Below, in pieces: positions 17,829-26,700 of a DNA stretch of 36,699 nucleotides. The first letter of the stretch is position 1; every line of letters begins with the position of its first letter. The translations under genes were made by a program, and so were the position numbers. The notes below the pieces were generated by a model. It saw nothing but the letters and a program-made list of their open reading frames with translations, was not told where the DNA came from and did not search any database. This DNA is from a virus, in the IMG/VR virus record IMGVR_UViG_3300046009_008280, positions 1-36,699 of that record; one strand, written 5' to 3'.

Positions 17829-19421
17829 ATGTTAAATCGAGATGCAGTAAGCGGTGGAATACTAAGTTATACCGATGATAGTGGAATTCAAAACGAGGGG
17901 GTTCTTGATGTAGCAGTATTAGATGGAAGATTTTTGCGTAGAGATTTTTCTCGAATAATAGATACTAATTTTAAGTCATTGAAAGAAGCTACTTCCGCGG
18001 AAGCAAATATAAATAAGAAAATAAGAAGTATTCAGAATAGAGCATTGATACCGGGTGAGTTTGCTAAAATAATTGGACAAGAACCATCAACAACATTAAG
18101 TGATTCAGAAAAAGCAGAATTAGCTAAAAAAGAATTTTTAACTAATATATCTAATTTAATTAGTACCGATGGCAATACCGTTACTGGCATGCAATATCAA
18201 ATGAATCAAATGCAAGAACAATTAGCAACTAAGGATTCGATTATAAGTCAACAAATACAAACAATTTCAAAATTTGATGATGTTTTATCATCGGTTTCTG
18301 CTGAAAGAGCACTTGCTGTTTCAAAAGCAGAAAGATTACGTGAAGCAAATGTTTCATTACAAAGACAAGCAGATGAAAAATTAGCAAGGATACAAAACGA
18401 AGTGGTTGCTCAAAGAAAACAAGCAGAAAAATCAGCAACAGAGTTAAAAACTGCGTTGGTAGATAATATAAGTGCAACAAATACAAAACAAGATGTTGAT
18501 ATTGAACAACTTAAATTACAAAATTTACAATTACAACAAAATCTTGTAGACACAGCTAATGCAATATCTGATACAAAACAATCTATAATAGATTTACAAA
18601 ATTCAGTAATTGATGCTGCTGCAGCCGATGGTGGTGCAAATGATACTCCACCACCACCACCACCACCACCAGACGGGCCAACTACGGATCCTAATATATT
18701 AACAGCTCTTGGATTACAAGATACTGACGTCTCGTATGTTGACACTCCAAGCGGTAGAGTTATGAATGTGTTCAGAAGTGTAAAAGTTTCATCACAAGCG
18801 GTAAAAAATGGGGCACTTATGGTAAAGTTCGGTGTTGTTAATGGAATATTTGATTGTTCTGGTGTTGGGTTAACAACTTTAGCAGGCGCACCGTCTAAGT
18901 GTTCTGAATTTAATTGTTCTAATAATTTGTTAACCTCATTACAAGGTTCACCACAAACTGTTTACGATGGAACAGTTGATTGTTCTAAAAATAAATTAAA
19001 AGATTTATTAGGTGGTCCACAAACTGGTGCTTTTACTAAATTAGACGGTGATGTTGCTAATGCACAGCGTAATACGTTTTATAGATATGATTGTTCGGAC
19101 AATTTATTGAACACTCTAAAGGGGTATCCTCAGACTTCTTCGGATTTAGGTGGAATTACCGATATTACGGTAATAATGGCGGATTTTAATTGTTCCAATA
19201 ATCAGTTTCTTTTTGTAATCGATGGTGTAACTGCCACACCAGGAAAACAACCTATGAATAGATTTAATGCAAGTAATTGTCTTCTTACTGATGAAACGTG
19301 GACACGTTCTGACGTACGTTGGGCAACCTTGGAATTTAATGGTGCAAATCAACAAAATGGAAAAAAATTAGACGCTAATAAAGTAAAACAATACACAAAA
19401 GCAGTAACCGTTATAGTATAA
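17829..19421 (+). CDS. Coiled-coil baseplate protein with C-terminal LRR module
   Basis: A short N-terminal head (about 1-60, including GVLDVAVLDGRFLRRDFSR) is followed by a long Gln/Ala/Lys-rich helical region (about 110-260) with clear heptads, probably a trimeric or dimeric rod. A run of eight Pro encoded by eight CCA codons (residues 274-281) ends the rod. A leucine-rich-repeat module follows (about 335-490), with units such as DCSGxxLTTLAGAP and NCSNNLLTSLQGSP, and a closing segment (FNGANQQNGKKLD) like those of the two earlier LRR proteins. The head may plug into the wedge while the rod displays the LRR at the periphery. The family of the N-terminal part is not recognised. Confidence 0.75.
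   Translation: MLNRDAVSGGILSYTDDSGIQNEGVLDVAVLDGRFLRRDFSRIIDTNFKSLKEATSAEANINKKIRSIQNRALIPGEFAKIIGQEPSTTLSDSEKAELAKKEFLTNISNLISTDGNTVTGMQYQMNQMQEQLATKDSIISQQIQTISKFDDVLSSVSAERALAVSKAERLREANVSLQRQADEKLARIQNEVVAQRKQAEKSATELKTALVDNISATNTKQDVDIEQLKLQNLQLQQNLVDTANAISDTKQSIIDLQNSVIDAAAADGGANDTPPPPPPPPDGPTTDPNILTALGLQDTDVSYVDTPSGRVMNVFRSVKVSSQAVKNGALMVKFGVVNGIFDCSGVGLTTLAGAPSKCSEFNCSNNLLTSLQGSPQTVYDGTVDCSKNKLKDLLGGPQTGAFTKLDGDVANAQRNTFYRYDCSDNLLNTLKGYPQTSSDLGGITDITVIMADFNCSNNQFLFVIDGVTATPGKQPMNRFNASNCLLTDETWTRSDVRWATLEFNGANQQNGKKLDANKVKQYTKAVTVIV
18648..18671 (+). repeat. Eight CCA triplets encoding polyproline linker
   Basis: Eight CCA codons in succession encode Pro8 between the coiled-coil rod and the LRR module. 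A homogeneous triplet run is prone to slippage, but length changes stay in frame and would only alter a stiff linker. Confidence 0.97.
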
Positions 19422-19435
19422 CATAGGATATTTTA

Positions 19436-22400
19436 ATGTCAAATTTTAATTATACAAATATAGACTCAATACTTTCAGCAACGAATCCCATTCGTGGTTC
19501 AAGAACACGCTTATCTTCGGTTAGAAGAAAATTAGTTGTTCCTGTATTGAATGATACGGAAGAACAATATTTTGGTAAGGAATCATCACTTGAACTACAC
19601 GTATTTATGAAAAATACAGTTTATGTTGATAATTCTTCTTTGTATGACTTACCATTTAAAATAGAATCAAGAACTGAGAACATTGTTATAGGTGAAGAAA
19701 CTCAAGTTACTACAAGAAAATATGTTTTAATAGATGTGCATGACCATATTCAAAATTTATTACAATTACCAGTAGATAACTACAAAATTGTTTATAACTT
19801 TTTTAGAAATCTTATCGGTGGATCTACTGATGAAAATGGAAGATTATTTATAGCAGATATTTCACAGGATAGAAAAGAATTAAAATTAACACTTAAATAT
19901 CCAAATAATACATCAGCAAAAACTTCATTAACACAATTTGTATTAAACTATTTATCATCAACAACTTATTTACCACCGATTATATTAAATTTTGGTGAAA
20001 ATTTAATTGTAGATGTTATTAATATCACATCTGATGGTGATGATACATATTTCTATGTTAAACTATATGACACACTTCCACCTGAAATTGATTTATATTA
20101 CGAATGTTGGTTAGGGAGTCAAATATTAAAACCTTGGATAGATAATATAACTGTTCTTAGACAAGAATCAATGGAAATGATTCCTTACATTAAGGGACCA
20201 AATTTTGAAGTAGATTACGATTATTGGGTTAATAATGAAACTGATTATAAATCTTGGAGTGATTTATTATCAACAAATGTTCAAACTTCGCAAGAAATAT
20301 TAAACCGTTATATAAATAACACAGGTTCGTCTGTAAAATTAAATGTGGATTTTAGAGACTTTTCAAACTTTATATTCTATTCTTCAGCAGAAGACAGGAT
20401 TGATAATTTCTTTTATAAAATTGGTTTGATTGAAACATATAATACACAGTTATCTTTATTGAATACATATACGGGTTCTGTTAGTGCGAACATTATTAAT
20501 GTTAAACATTTACGAGATAAAATTACCCAAGGATTTGATGATTTTGAAAAATGGATGTATTATGAAACAACCTCAAGTAATTTTTATACTAGTCAGTCCG
20601 CTGCAATAATTACACCTTTTCCAAAATATGAAGTTAATCCAACTTCAAGTGATTACCATATTTTAACTAAAGACGGTAAATATAAATTATATTCTGTTTT
20701 GTCTGATACTGCTCTCGATTGGCACGATGATGTATTGGATGAGGGACTTGCATACGATTTAAAAAATTATAATTCACTCAATAAAGCTATACCAGAATAC
20801 ATATTGGATGATGGTCAAAGTAATCAATTTAAAACATTTGTAAATATGATTGGTCAGCACTTTGACATTTTGTATTTATACACCGATCATATTTTAAAGA
20901 AAAACACAAGAAAAGAAAATCCAAAAGATGGACTTTCACAAGATTTAGTTTATGAAGTAACTAAAAACTTAGGATGGACACTTTCAAGTGGAACTCAAAC
21001 AAAAGACCTTTGGGAATACGCACTTGGATTAAGTGGAAGTGGTGAACCTATTTGGACTGGTAAAACTACAATAAATAAATATCTTTCAAAGCCAGAAGAA
21101 GACAGAACAAAGGAAGTTTGGAGAAGAATATTAAATACTCTTCCGTATGTATATAAAAGTAAAGGTACTTCACGAAGTATAAAGGCATTACTTTCCGCAT
21201 ATGGAATTCCTTCAACTATTCTTTCAATTCGTGAATATGGTGGTCCTGATAATGCAGACTTTGGTAAAATTCCAAGAGCAGAGTGGGATAAACAAACATA
21301 TTATCTTAACTTTTTAGGAAGTAAGCAGCAACCAAAAACAAATCAATATGTACAAGTTCCTTGGGAAAAAGTAAACAACGCTAATAATCAATGGCAATAT
21401 CCTGATACTTTAACTTTCCGTTGGAAAATGCATGATGCGAAATACTATCCGTACCATGATAATAAAGTTCAAACTATTTTACAAAAACAATCTGGTAGTA
21501 GATTAGATTGGTATGTAACAATAGCAAACGATGGAACTGATTATGACAAAGGAAGTTTAACTTTTCACATGAAAGGCGAAGACGTTACTACAACTGATGG
21601 TTGGTCAAAAGTATCAGCAGGATTCAACCATAGTTCTGCAATTAAAACAAATGGTGAACTTTGGGCATGGGGATTAAATACGAGTGGACAACTAGGTGAT
21701 AACTCTACTACAACTACATCAAGTCCAGTTCAAATTGGGTCTTCATCTGATTGGTATTATGTTACCACTGGTGATTATTATACATTAGCAATTAAAACAG
21801 ATGGTACACTTTGGGGTTGGGGAGCACAGACTTATGGCGAACTTGGAAATAATTCTACTACAACTACATCAAGTCCAATTCAAATTGGTACTTTATCTAA
21901 TTGGTCAAAAGTAGAAGGTGGAAATAACCATGTATTCGCTATTAAAACTGACGGTACACTTTGGAGTTGGGGCTTTAATGGAAATGGTGAATTGGGCGAT
22001 GGTACAACTGTTAATAAATCATCTCCAGTTCAAATAGGAACTTTATCAACTTGGTCATCTATATCTGCTGGTTCAAACCATGGATTTGCGATAAAAAATG
22101 ATAATACGCTATGGGGTTGGGGTAGAGGGACTTTTGGTGAATTGGGAGATAATACAACTGTTAATAAATCTTCACCCGTACAAATTGGTTCAGGTTATTC
22201 AGTAGTTTCTGCTGGTGGATATTATACATTAGCAGTTAAAACCGATGGGACACTTTGGAGTTGGGGGTATAATGATAACTATCAACTTGGTGATGGTACT
22301 ACAACCACACAATCTTCACCTGTACAAATTGGTACAGGATTTGCAACAGTTTTTGCTTCAATGGATGCCGGTGGATTATCTTATGGTACATCATTGGGTA

Positions 22401-24541
22401 TTAAATCTAATGGAACGTTGTGGGGTTGGGGGAAAAATGATGAAGGACAAGCTGGTAGAGATCCATTCTTTGGTGCTACTTTAGTTTCACCCATTCAAAT
22501 TGGTACTTTATCTAATTGGAGTGTAACAAGTCAAGGGTTAGCACATGCCGTTGCGTTAAAAACAAATGGTGAACTGTGGTCATGGGGTAATAATACAAGT
22601 GGACAAGTTGGTGACAATACAATCATAAACCGTTCATCACCAGTTCAGATTGGTACGTTAAGTAATACAACAGTAGCAGGGGAGTATACATCTGCTTCAA
22701 TCACAGACCAATACCTTTATGATGATGTTCCACTAAACATTATGTTACAAAGAAGAGTATCAACCGATTTAACTTCTTCAAATCAAATATATGATTTTAT
22801 TCTTAAAACAGGAAAATACGGTAAGATTGTAATTGAACAATCAGCAAGTATTGTTATAAGTGGAAGTATAAGTGGTAGTTATAATCAAGCGTGGGCGTCT
22901 GATGGACAGTTATATATTGGCTCTGGTTCAAATCCACAGACTGATAAAATTCTATCTGGTTCAATTTTTGAATTAAGATATTGGTCTAATATATTAAAAA
23001 CTTCTTCGTTTGATAATCATGTGTTAGCACCGAGGGCATATAATTCTAATAATCCAACTGGTTCTTTCTATGATTTACAAGGACAATGGGAATTCTGGAA
23101 AAAATTCGATGCTGCGGTAACTACTAGCTTTATAAGTAGTCACCCCGATCAAACCAAGAAAACATTTTATTCTTCTTCTAAAACAGCGTATCTAAATGGA
23201 TTTAATACTTCATCGTTTGAATCTTTAGCCGAAACATATAATATGGAAGTTGCTACAATAGCAAACAATACGCCATTTACTGAAAAAGTAAGAATAGATT
23301 CGGCTTCATTACAAGATTCTTTACAAATCGATGAATCAGTAACGGTAACACAATTCGATAAACAATCAATTGATTCAAGTAAATTAATGGTTGCGTTTTC
23401 ACCTCAGCACATAATAAACGAAGATATTTATGAATCTTTAGGATACACAGTATTAGATGATTATTTCGGTGGATATGATTCTGTTAATTTAGAGGAATAT
23501 CCAGATTTAAAATTCTTAGCTAAAGAATACTGGAAAAAATATTCAAATAAAAACGATTTTACTGCATATATCGATTCGATAGCAAAATTTGATTTTAGTA
23601 TATTTGATCAAATACGTCAAGTTTTACCACTTCGTGTTAACGAAATATTGGGATTAGTGGTTGAGCCAAATGTTTTAGAAAGATCTAAAGTAAAAACTAC
23701 AAGAGATTTTGCAGTAGAAAAATCAGATAGTGTGGAAACAAATGATATTTCAACTTTAGGTTCACCATCATTAAAATTGAATAGAGTTAAATCAACTGTT
23801 ACTATTGGGTTTGATGAAAATTATGATAGTGAAATTTTAGAATACGGTGGTGAATTTGAAATTGGAAACACATTTGAAACAGAATTGCAAGATATTAATG
23901 GCGAAAAAGATATTACTTATATTACTACTTCTAATTTAAGTAAAACGAGTGGGAGTATACTTATACCTAAAAAATCTTTTATAAGTGAACATAATAAACT
24001 AAAAACTTTTATAACTGGTTCTAAAATAAAATCATTCGTTGCTAATGTAAAAAGAATTGATGCTAATGTTAATCTTAAACCAACAGTTTCAACTAAAGAT
24101 ATAGATGGAAAAACTACATTCTGGTATACACCCGATATTATTGGTACAATTTCAACAATACCGATTCCATCTGAGTATGTTAATAACACAACAACAATTA
24201 CACCAAATGAAACAGAGCAAACTACTGGTACATTTGATCAAATTAATGCTCCAATTAAAATTGGTGGACATTATCAAACACCTGAGCCAGTTTATTCTAC
24301 GATGGAAGAGTATGTAAACAACCAACCAAGTTCTTATATTTTTGTTGATACTGACTATGTTAATCCAGATGATTTAAGAACTGCACAACAAAATTATATG
24401 TTTGCTGGTTGTAAACTTGAAGGTACTAATGGCGAAGGAATTAATGATATAACATATCCAGCAGTAATACCAGGTGGTGGCGCAATAGTTGAAGTACTTT
24501 CAACTAATATTCTTGAAGATGTTTCATTTGTTATAGAATAA
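19436..24541 (+). CDS. Giant baseplate protein with RCC1 propeller inside a LamG-like domain
   Basis: At 1701 residues this is the largest gene in the window; ATG 19436 follows AGGA at 19425-19428. Residues about 1-650 are mixed alpha/beta and contain SKGTSRSIKALLSAYGIP, which I associate with large baseplate proteins of marine T4-like phages. A LamG-like jelly roll begins at about 655 (DTLTFRWKM). It is interrupted at 722-1076 by seven RCC1 units and resumes at about 1092-1215 (VPLNIMLQRRV, then IYIGSG-like strands, then FELRYWSNIL). The C-terminal part contains FDFSIFDQIRQVLPLRVNEI and GLVVEPNVLERSKV, another conserved baseplate segment. The likely role is an outer wedge component (gp7 position in T4) that carries a binding propeller. 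The RCC1 units are certain; the baseplate role is inferred from position. Confidence 0.8.
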   Translation: MSNFNYTNIDSILSATNPIRGSRTRLSSVRRKLVVPVLNDTEEQYFGKESSLELHVFMKNTVYVDNSSLYDLPFKIESRTENIVIGEETQVTTRKYVLIDVHDHIQNLLQLPVDNYKIVYNFFRNLIGGSTDENGRLFIADISQDRKELKLTLKYPNNTSAKTSLTQFVLNYLSSTTYLPPIILNFGENLIVDVINITSDGDDTYFYVKLYDTLPPEIDLYYECWLGSQILKPWIDNITVLRQESMEMIPYIKGPNFEVDYDYWVNNETDYKSWSDLLSTNVQTSQEILNRYINNTGSSVKLNVDFRDFSNFIFYSSAEDRIDNFFYKIGLIETYNTQLSLLNTYTGSVSANIINVKHLRDKITQGFDDFEKWMYYETTSSNFYTSQSAAIITPFPKYEVNPTSSDYHILTKDGKYKLYSVLSDTALDWHDDVLDEGLAYDLKNYNSLNKAIPEYILDDGQSNQFKTFVNMIGQHFDILYLYTDHILKKNTRKENPKDGLSQDLVYEVTKNLGWTLSSGTQTKDLWEYALGLSGSGEPIWTGKTTINKYLSKPEEDRTKEVWRRILNTLPYVYKSKGTSRSIKALLSAYGIPSTILSIREYGGPDNADFGKIPRAEWDKQTYYLNFLGSKQQPKTNQYVQVPWEKVNNANNQWQYPDTLTFRWKMHDAKYYPYHDNKVQTILQKQSGSRLDWYVTIANDGTDYDKGSLTFHMKGEDVTTTDGWSKVSAGFNHSSAIKTNGELWAWGLNTSGQLGDNSTTTTSSPVQIGSSSDWYYVTTGDYYTLAIKTDGTLWGWGAQTYGELGNNSTTTTSSPIQIGTLSNWSKVEGGNNHVFAIKTDGTLWSWGFNGNGELGDGTTVNKSSPVQIGTLSTWSSISAGSNHGFAIKNDNTLWGWGRGTFGELGDNTTVNKSSPVQIGSGYSVVSAGGYYTLAVKTDGTLWSWGYNDNYQLGDGTTTTQSSPVQIGTGFATVFASMDAGGLSYGTSLGIKSNGTLWGWGKNDEGQAGRDPFFGATLVSPIQIGTLSNWSVTSQGLAHAVALKTNGELWSWGNNTSGQVGDNTIINRSSPVQIGTLSNTTVAGEYTSASITDQYLYDDVPLNIMLQRRVSTDLTSSNQIYDFILKTGKYGKIVIEQSASIVISGSISGSYNQAWASDGQLYIGSGSNPQTDKILSGSIFELRYWSNILKTSSFDNHVLAPRAYNSNNPTGSFYDLQGQWEFWKKFDAAVTTSFISSHPDQTKKTFYSSSKTAYLNGFNTSSFESLAETYNMEVATIANNTPFTEKVRIDSASLQDSLQIDESVTVTQFDKQSIDSSKLMVAFSPQHIINEDIYESLGYTVLDDYFGGYDSVNLEEYPDLKFLAKEYWKKYSNKNDFTAYIDSIAKFDFSIFDQIRQVLPLRVNEILGLVVEPNVLERSKVKTTRDFAVEKSDSVETNDISTLGSPSLKLNRVKSTVTIGFDENYDSEILEYGGEFEIGNTFETELQDINGEKDITYITTSNLSKTSGSILIPKKSFISEHNKLKTFITGSKIKSFVANVKRIDANVNLKPTVSTKDIDGKTTFWYTPDIIGTISTIPIPSEYVNNTTTITPNETEQTTGTFDQINAPIKIGGHYQTPEPVYSTMEEYVNNQPSSYIFVDTDYVNPDDLRTAQQNYMFAGCKLEGTNGEGINDITYPAVIPGGGAIVEVLSTNILEDVSFVIE
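21599..22663 (+). repeat. Seven tandem RCC1 units, ~150 bp each
   Basis: Seven units of about 50 residues follow the pattern AIKTDGTLWxWGxNxxGELGDxTTxxxSSPVQIG. Units 1 to 4 are each 150 bp apart. The stretch 21701-21738 in unit 1 and 21851-21888 in unit 2 differ at only 2 of 38 positions, and units 3 and 4 share an identical 17-mer (22004-22020 and 22154-22170). Unit 6 is longer and has a divergent loop. Seven is the number of blades in a complete RCC1 propeller. Confidence 0.93.
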
Positions 24542-24667
24542 ATAAATAATAAAAAAAATGTATAAAATACTATCGGTTTCATATTTATATAAAAAACATA
24601 CCCATCGTTTCGTGGGTTACATTGATTTGTCATATTGAGAATATAATTATATAAAAAGGAGTATGGT
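24542..24667 (+). promoter_or_regulatory. Gap before the distal-tail block: motif and hairpin
   Basis: This 126-base gap is the longest in the window. It contains ATATTTAT at 24581-24588 (within the palindrome TTTATATAAA), a G+C-containing hairpin at 24600-24617 and a GGAG at 24658-24661 six bases before the next start. A possible 26-codon frame (24558-24638) has no ribosome binding site. The gap probably starts a new transcription or processing unit. Confidence 0.45.
24600..24617. other. Hairpin, terminator-like on the minus strand
   Basis: ACCCATCGTTTCGTGGGT can fold with a five-base stem (ACCCA/TGGGT), a bulged T, two more C-G pairs and a TTT loop. On the + strand it is not followed by a T-run. 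On the minus strand it is followed by TATG and six T, as in an intrinsic terminator for leftward RNA. No leftward gene is present, so an RNA-processing or stability element is equally possible. Confidence 0.4.
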
Positions 24668-25429
24668 ATGGGTTATTTAAGTAATAATGGTACAGTAACC
24701 GTTGACGCAATTCTTACTAAAAAGGGAAGAGAACTTTTAGCAAAAGGTGATGGTAAATTTAGAATCACACAATTTGCTCTTGCAGATGATGAAATTGATT
24801 ATGATTTATGGAATCCGAATCATGGTGGTGGTTCTGCATATTATGGTGTTGTTATTGAAAATACACCAATTACTGAAGCTGTTCCTGATGAAACTCAATC
24901 AATGAAATATAAATTAATTTCTTTACCAAAAGGAACAATATCTATTCCATTTTTAAAAACATCCGATGGTACAACTTCATATTCATTTAATAATTATAGT
25001 GGTGAAAATTCGATTGCAGGTATAAATGACACTGGTTATCAGCAAGTTAAAATAAAGACAGAACAGTATACAGGTGTTCCTGGCATCTTTACTCCAAACA
25101 CAACACAAACATATACGGTTACTATATTAGATCAAACATACATGGAATTGTGGGCTGCTGCTCCAACATCTGTTATATCATCTACAATTTCTGGTAACTC
25201 AAAAACTATATCTGGTATTCCTGCAACTACTACTAATAATAACTTAGAAATTTTAGTTTATGGTAAGGATAAAATTGGTCAGGGTACAAAAAGCACAAAA
25301 GTTATTATTACAAACGAACAATATGGTTCAAGACTTGTTTTGAATTTTACATATTCATGGACTAAAAGTAATAATGGACGCGTATTACCAACTGAGATAG
25401 ACGGTTATCTTTATCGTAGCAACTCATAA
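24668..25429 (+). CDS. Conserved virion structural protein
   Basis: The N-terminus of this 253-residue protein (GYLSNNGTVTVDAILTKKGR, then ELLAKGDGKFRITQFALADD, then EIDYDLW) is of a type I know from structural proteins of marine T4-like phages, where it is usually annotated only as a virion protein. The remainder is beta-rich with a likely Ig-like part (about 130-220: TYTVTILDQTYMELWAA, ISSTISGNSKTISGIPATTT). AAGGAG precedes ATG at good spacing. It heads the block of five paralogous tail proteins, so it may anchor them to the baseplate. That role is inferred from position only. Confidence 0.7.
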   Translation: MGYLSNNGTVTVDAILTKKGRELLAKGDGKFRITQFALADDEIDYDLWNPNHGGGSAYYGVVIENTPITEAVPDETQSMKYKLISLPKGTISIPFLKTSDGTTSYSFNNYSGENSIAGINDTGYQQVKIKTEQYTGVPGIFTPNTTQTYTVTILDQTYMELWAAAPTSVISSTISGNSKTISGIPATTTNNNLEILVYGKDKIGQGTKSTKVIITNEQYGSRLVLNFTYSWTKSNNGRVLPTEIDGYLYRSNS

Positions 25430-25465
25430 CTGGTTTTTTATAATAAAAAGATAGGAATTAAAGAC

Positions 25466-26698
25466 ATGGCAGCACCGCAAATATATTTCCCAATAACAAC
25501 TTTAATGGATCAAATAAATAGTCCCATGATATACACGGATACACCAACAAGGCCGCTTTGGGGTTCTAATATTGGGTTTACATTAACTAATTTTTACACA
25601 AGTTCTTTACAAACAGCAACTTCTAAACAATATTATTATGAGATCTGGGCATCCGCCTCATTAACATGCGATGATGAAAGAATGTTTGCAGTAGCGTATG
25701 GTAACATAAGTGGATCTGGTTCATTGTATGATGCAGATGATTTATCATTAACAGGCGATACACCAACCAGAGCTATATATAATCAACATAGATTACTTTG
25801 TTTGGATGGTGATGAAGTTGGATTATTATTATCTGGTTCGAGAGCAACAGAGCTTTTGACAAATACACCATTGGAACATTTTTATGCAGTTTCAATTAAT
25901 CGTGATAAATTTGGTGATAAATTAGATCCAGGTAATTTCCAATTAAATGTTGCTGAATTGAGTGGTTCTTATGTTGAAATGCAATATCACACGGGAAGTA
26001 ATGTTAGGGTGAAACCTGCTGGTAAATTAATTCATCTAATCGATGACTCTGGTGATATTAGTAATAACGCGTTAGAATATAATGAATTAGTAGATTCACC
26101 TGCTTCTGTATCAAAACCAAGGGCTATTGTGAGTGGTACACTTTCAAACGGTATTTATAATAATGGTGCTTCAATCAACGGTGGACGAGAAATTTATGGA
26201 GTAGTTTATCCTAGTTTGGGTCTAATGTTGTTATCTGCTGATGTACTAAATAAATCAGCATCCTTTAACAGTTTTACAGCAAGTAATGCTAACGGTGATA
26301 ATGCACATAAATTATTTACATCGATTTCTGGCGCTTATGCAGCTCACACTTCTGGTTTTCAAGCTAGGTCAATCGATGTAAAAAAATCTCAACAATATTA
26401 TATTAGTGTTATGCCAACATCGGAAGGATTTGGAACATCAAATCCAACTTGGGTTTTACCTCCTGGTAGTGAAGATCCATATTCACCAGGTAAAACTGTT
26501 ACTGGTCTAATAAAATATTCTGATATGAGATGGAAAGGATCTACTACAACTGGCATACCTGGTCAAACTGTTATTTATGTAACTTCTATTGGATTATATG
26601 ATGATTCTAAAAATTTATTGGCGATTGCTAAATTAAGTGAGCCAATTAAACATGAGAATAATGATATGTTATCGGTTACTGTTAAGCTGGAGTATTAG
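25466..26698 (+). CDS. Distal tail paralogue 1
   Basis: This 410-residue protein is the first of five related proteins. Recognisable family landmarks are FYTSSLQTATSKQYYYEI near residue 50, FAVAYGNISGSGS, YAVSINRDKFGDKLDPGNFQ, IVSGTLSNGIYN, KLFTSISGA and the closing YVTSIGLYDDSKNLLAIAKL. The composition is rich in Ser, Thr, Asn, Gly and Tyr, with predicted beta structure throughout, as in trimeric tail spikes or fibre-associated proteins. AGGA (25453-25456) precedes ATG. No enzyme motif is seen. It probably forms part of a fibre or adhesin assembly with its neighbours; the exact role is unknown. Confidence 0.75.
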   Translation: MAAPQIYFPITTLMDQINSPMIYTDTPTRPLWGSNIGFTLTNFYTSSLQTATSKQYYYEIWASASLTCDDERMFAVAYGNISGSGSLYDADDLSLTGDTPTRAIYNQHRLLCLDGDEVGLLLSGSRATELLTNTPLEHFYAVSINRDKFGDKLDPGNFQLNVAELSGSYVEMQYHTGSNVRVKPAGKLIHLIDDSGDISNNALEYNELVDSPASVSKPRAIVSGTLSNGIYNNGASINGGREIYGVVYPSLGLMLLSADVLNKSASFNSFTASNANGDNAHKLFTSISGAYAAHTSGFQARSIDVKKSQQYYISVMPTSEGFGTSNPTWVLPPGSEDPYSPGKTVTGLIKYSDMRWKGSTTTGIPGQTVIYVTSIGLYDDSKNLLAIAKLSEPIKHENNDMLSVTVKLEY

Positions 26699-26700
26699 TC

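Noticed and set aside
18648-18671. CCA run as an on/off phase-variation switch
   Set aside because: The unit is a triplet, so slippage keeps the frame; only linker length would vary.
21599-22663. CRISPR-like array because of regular 150-bp spacing
   Set aside because: The repeats are coding RCC1 units in one long frame with no short identical repeats separated by unique spacers.
24558-24638. Possible 26-codon gene in the longest gap
   Set aside because: No ribosome binding site and it would run through the hairpin and motif; nothing recognisable in its product.
25430-25465. T-run and A-run in the gap after the gene ending at 25429 as a terminator
   Set aside because: The inverted repeat is A/T only with a short stem and is not followed by a T-run; it overlaps the leader of the next gene.
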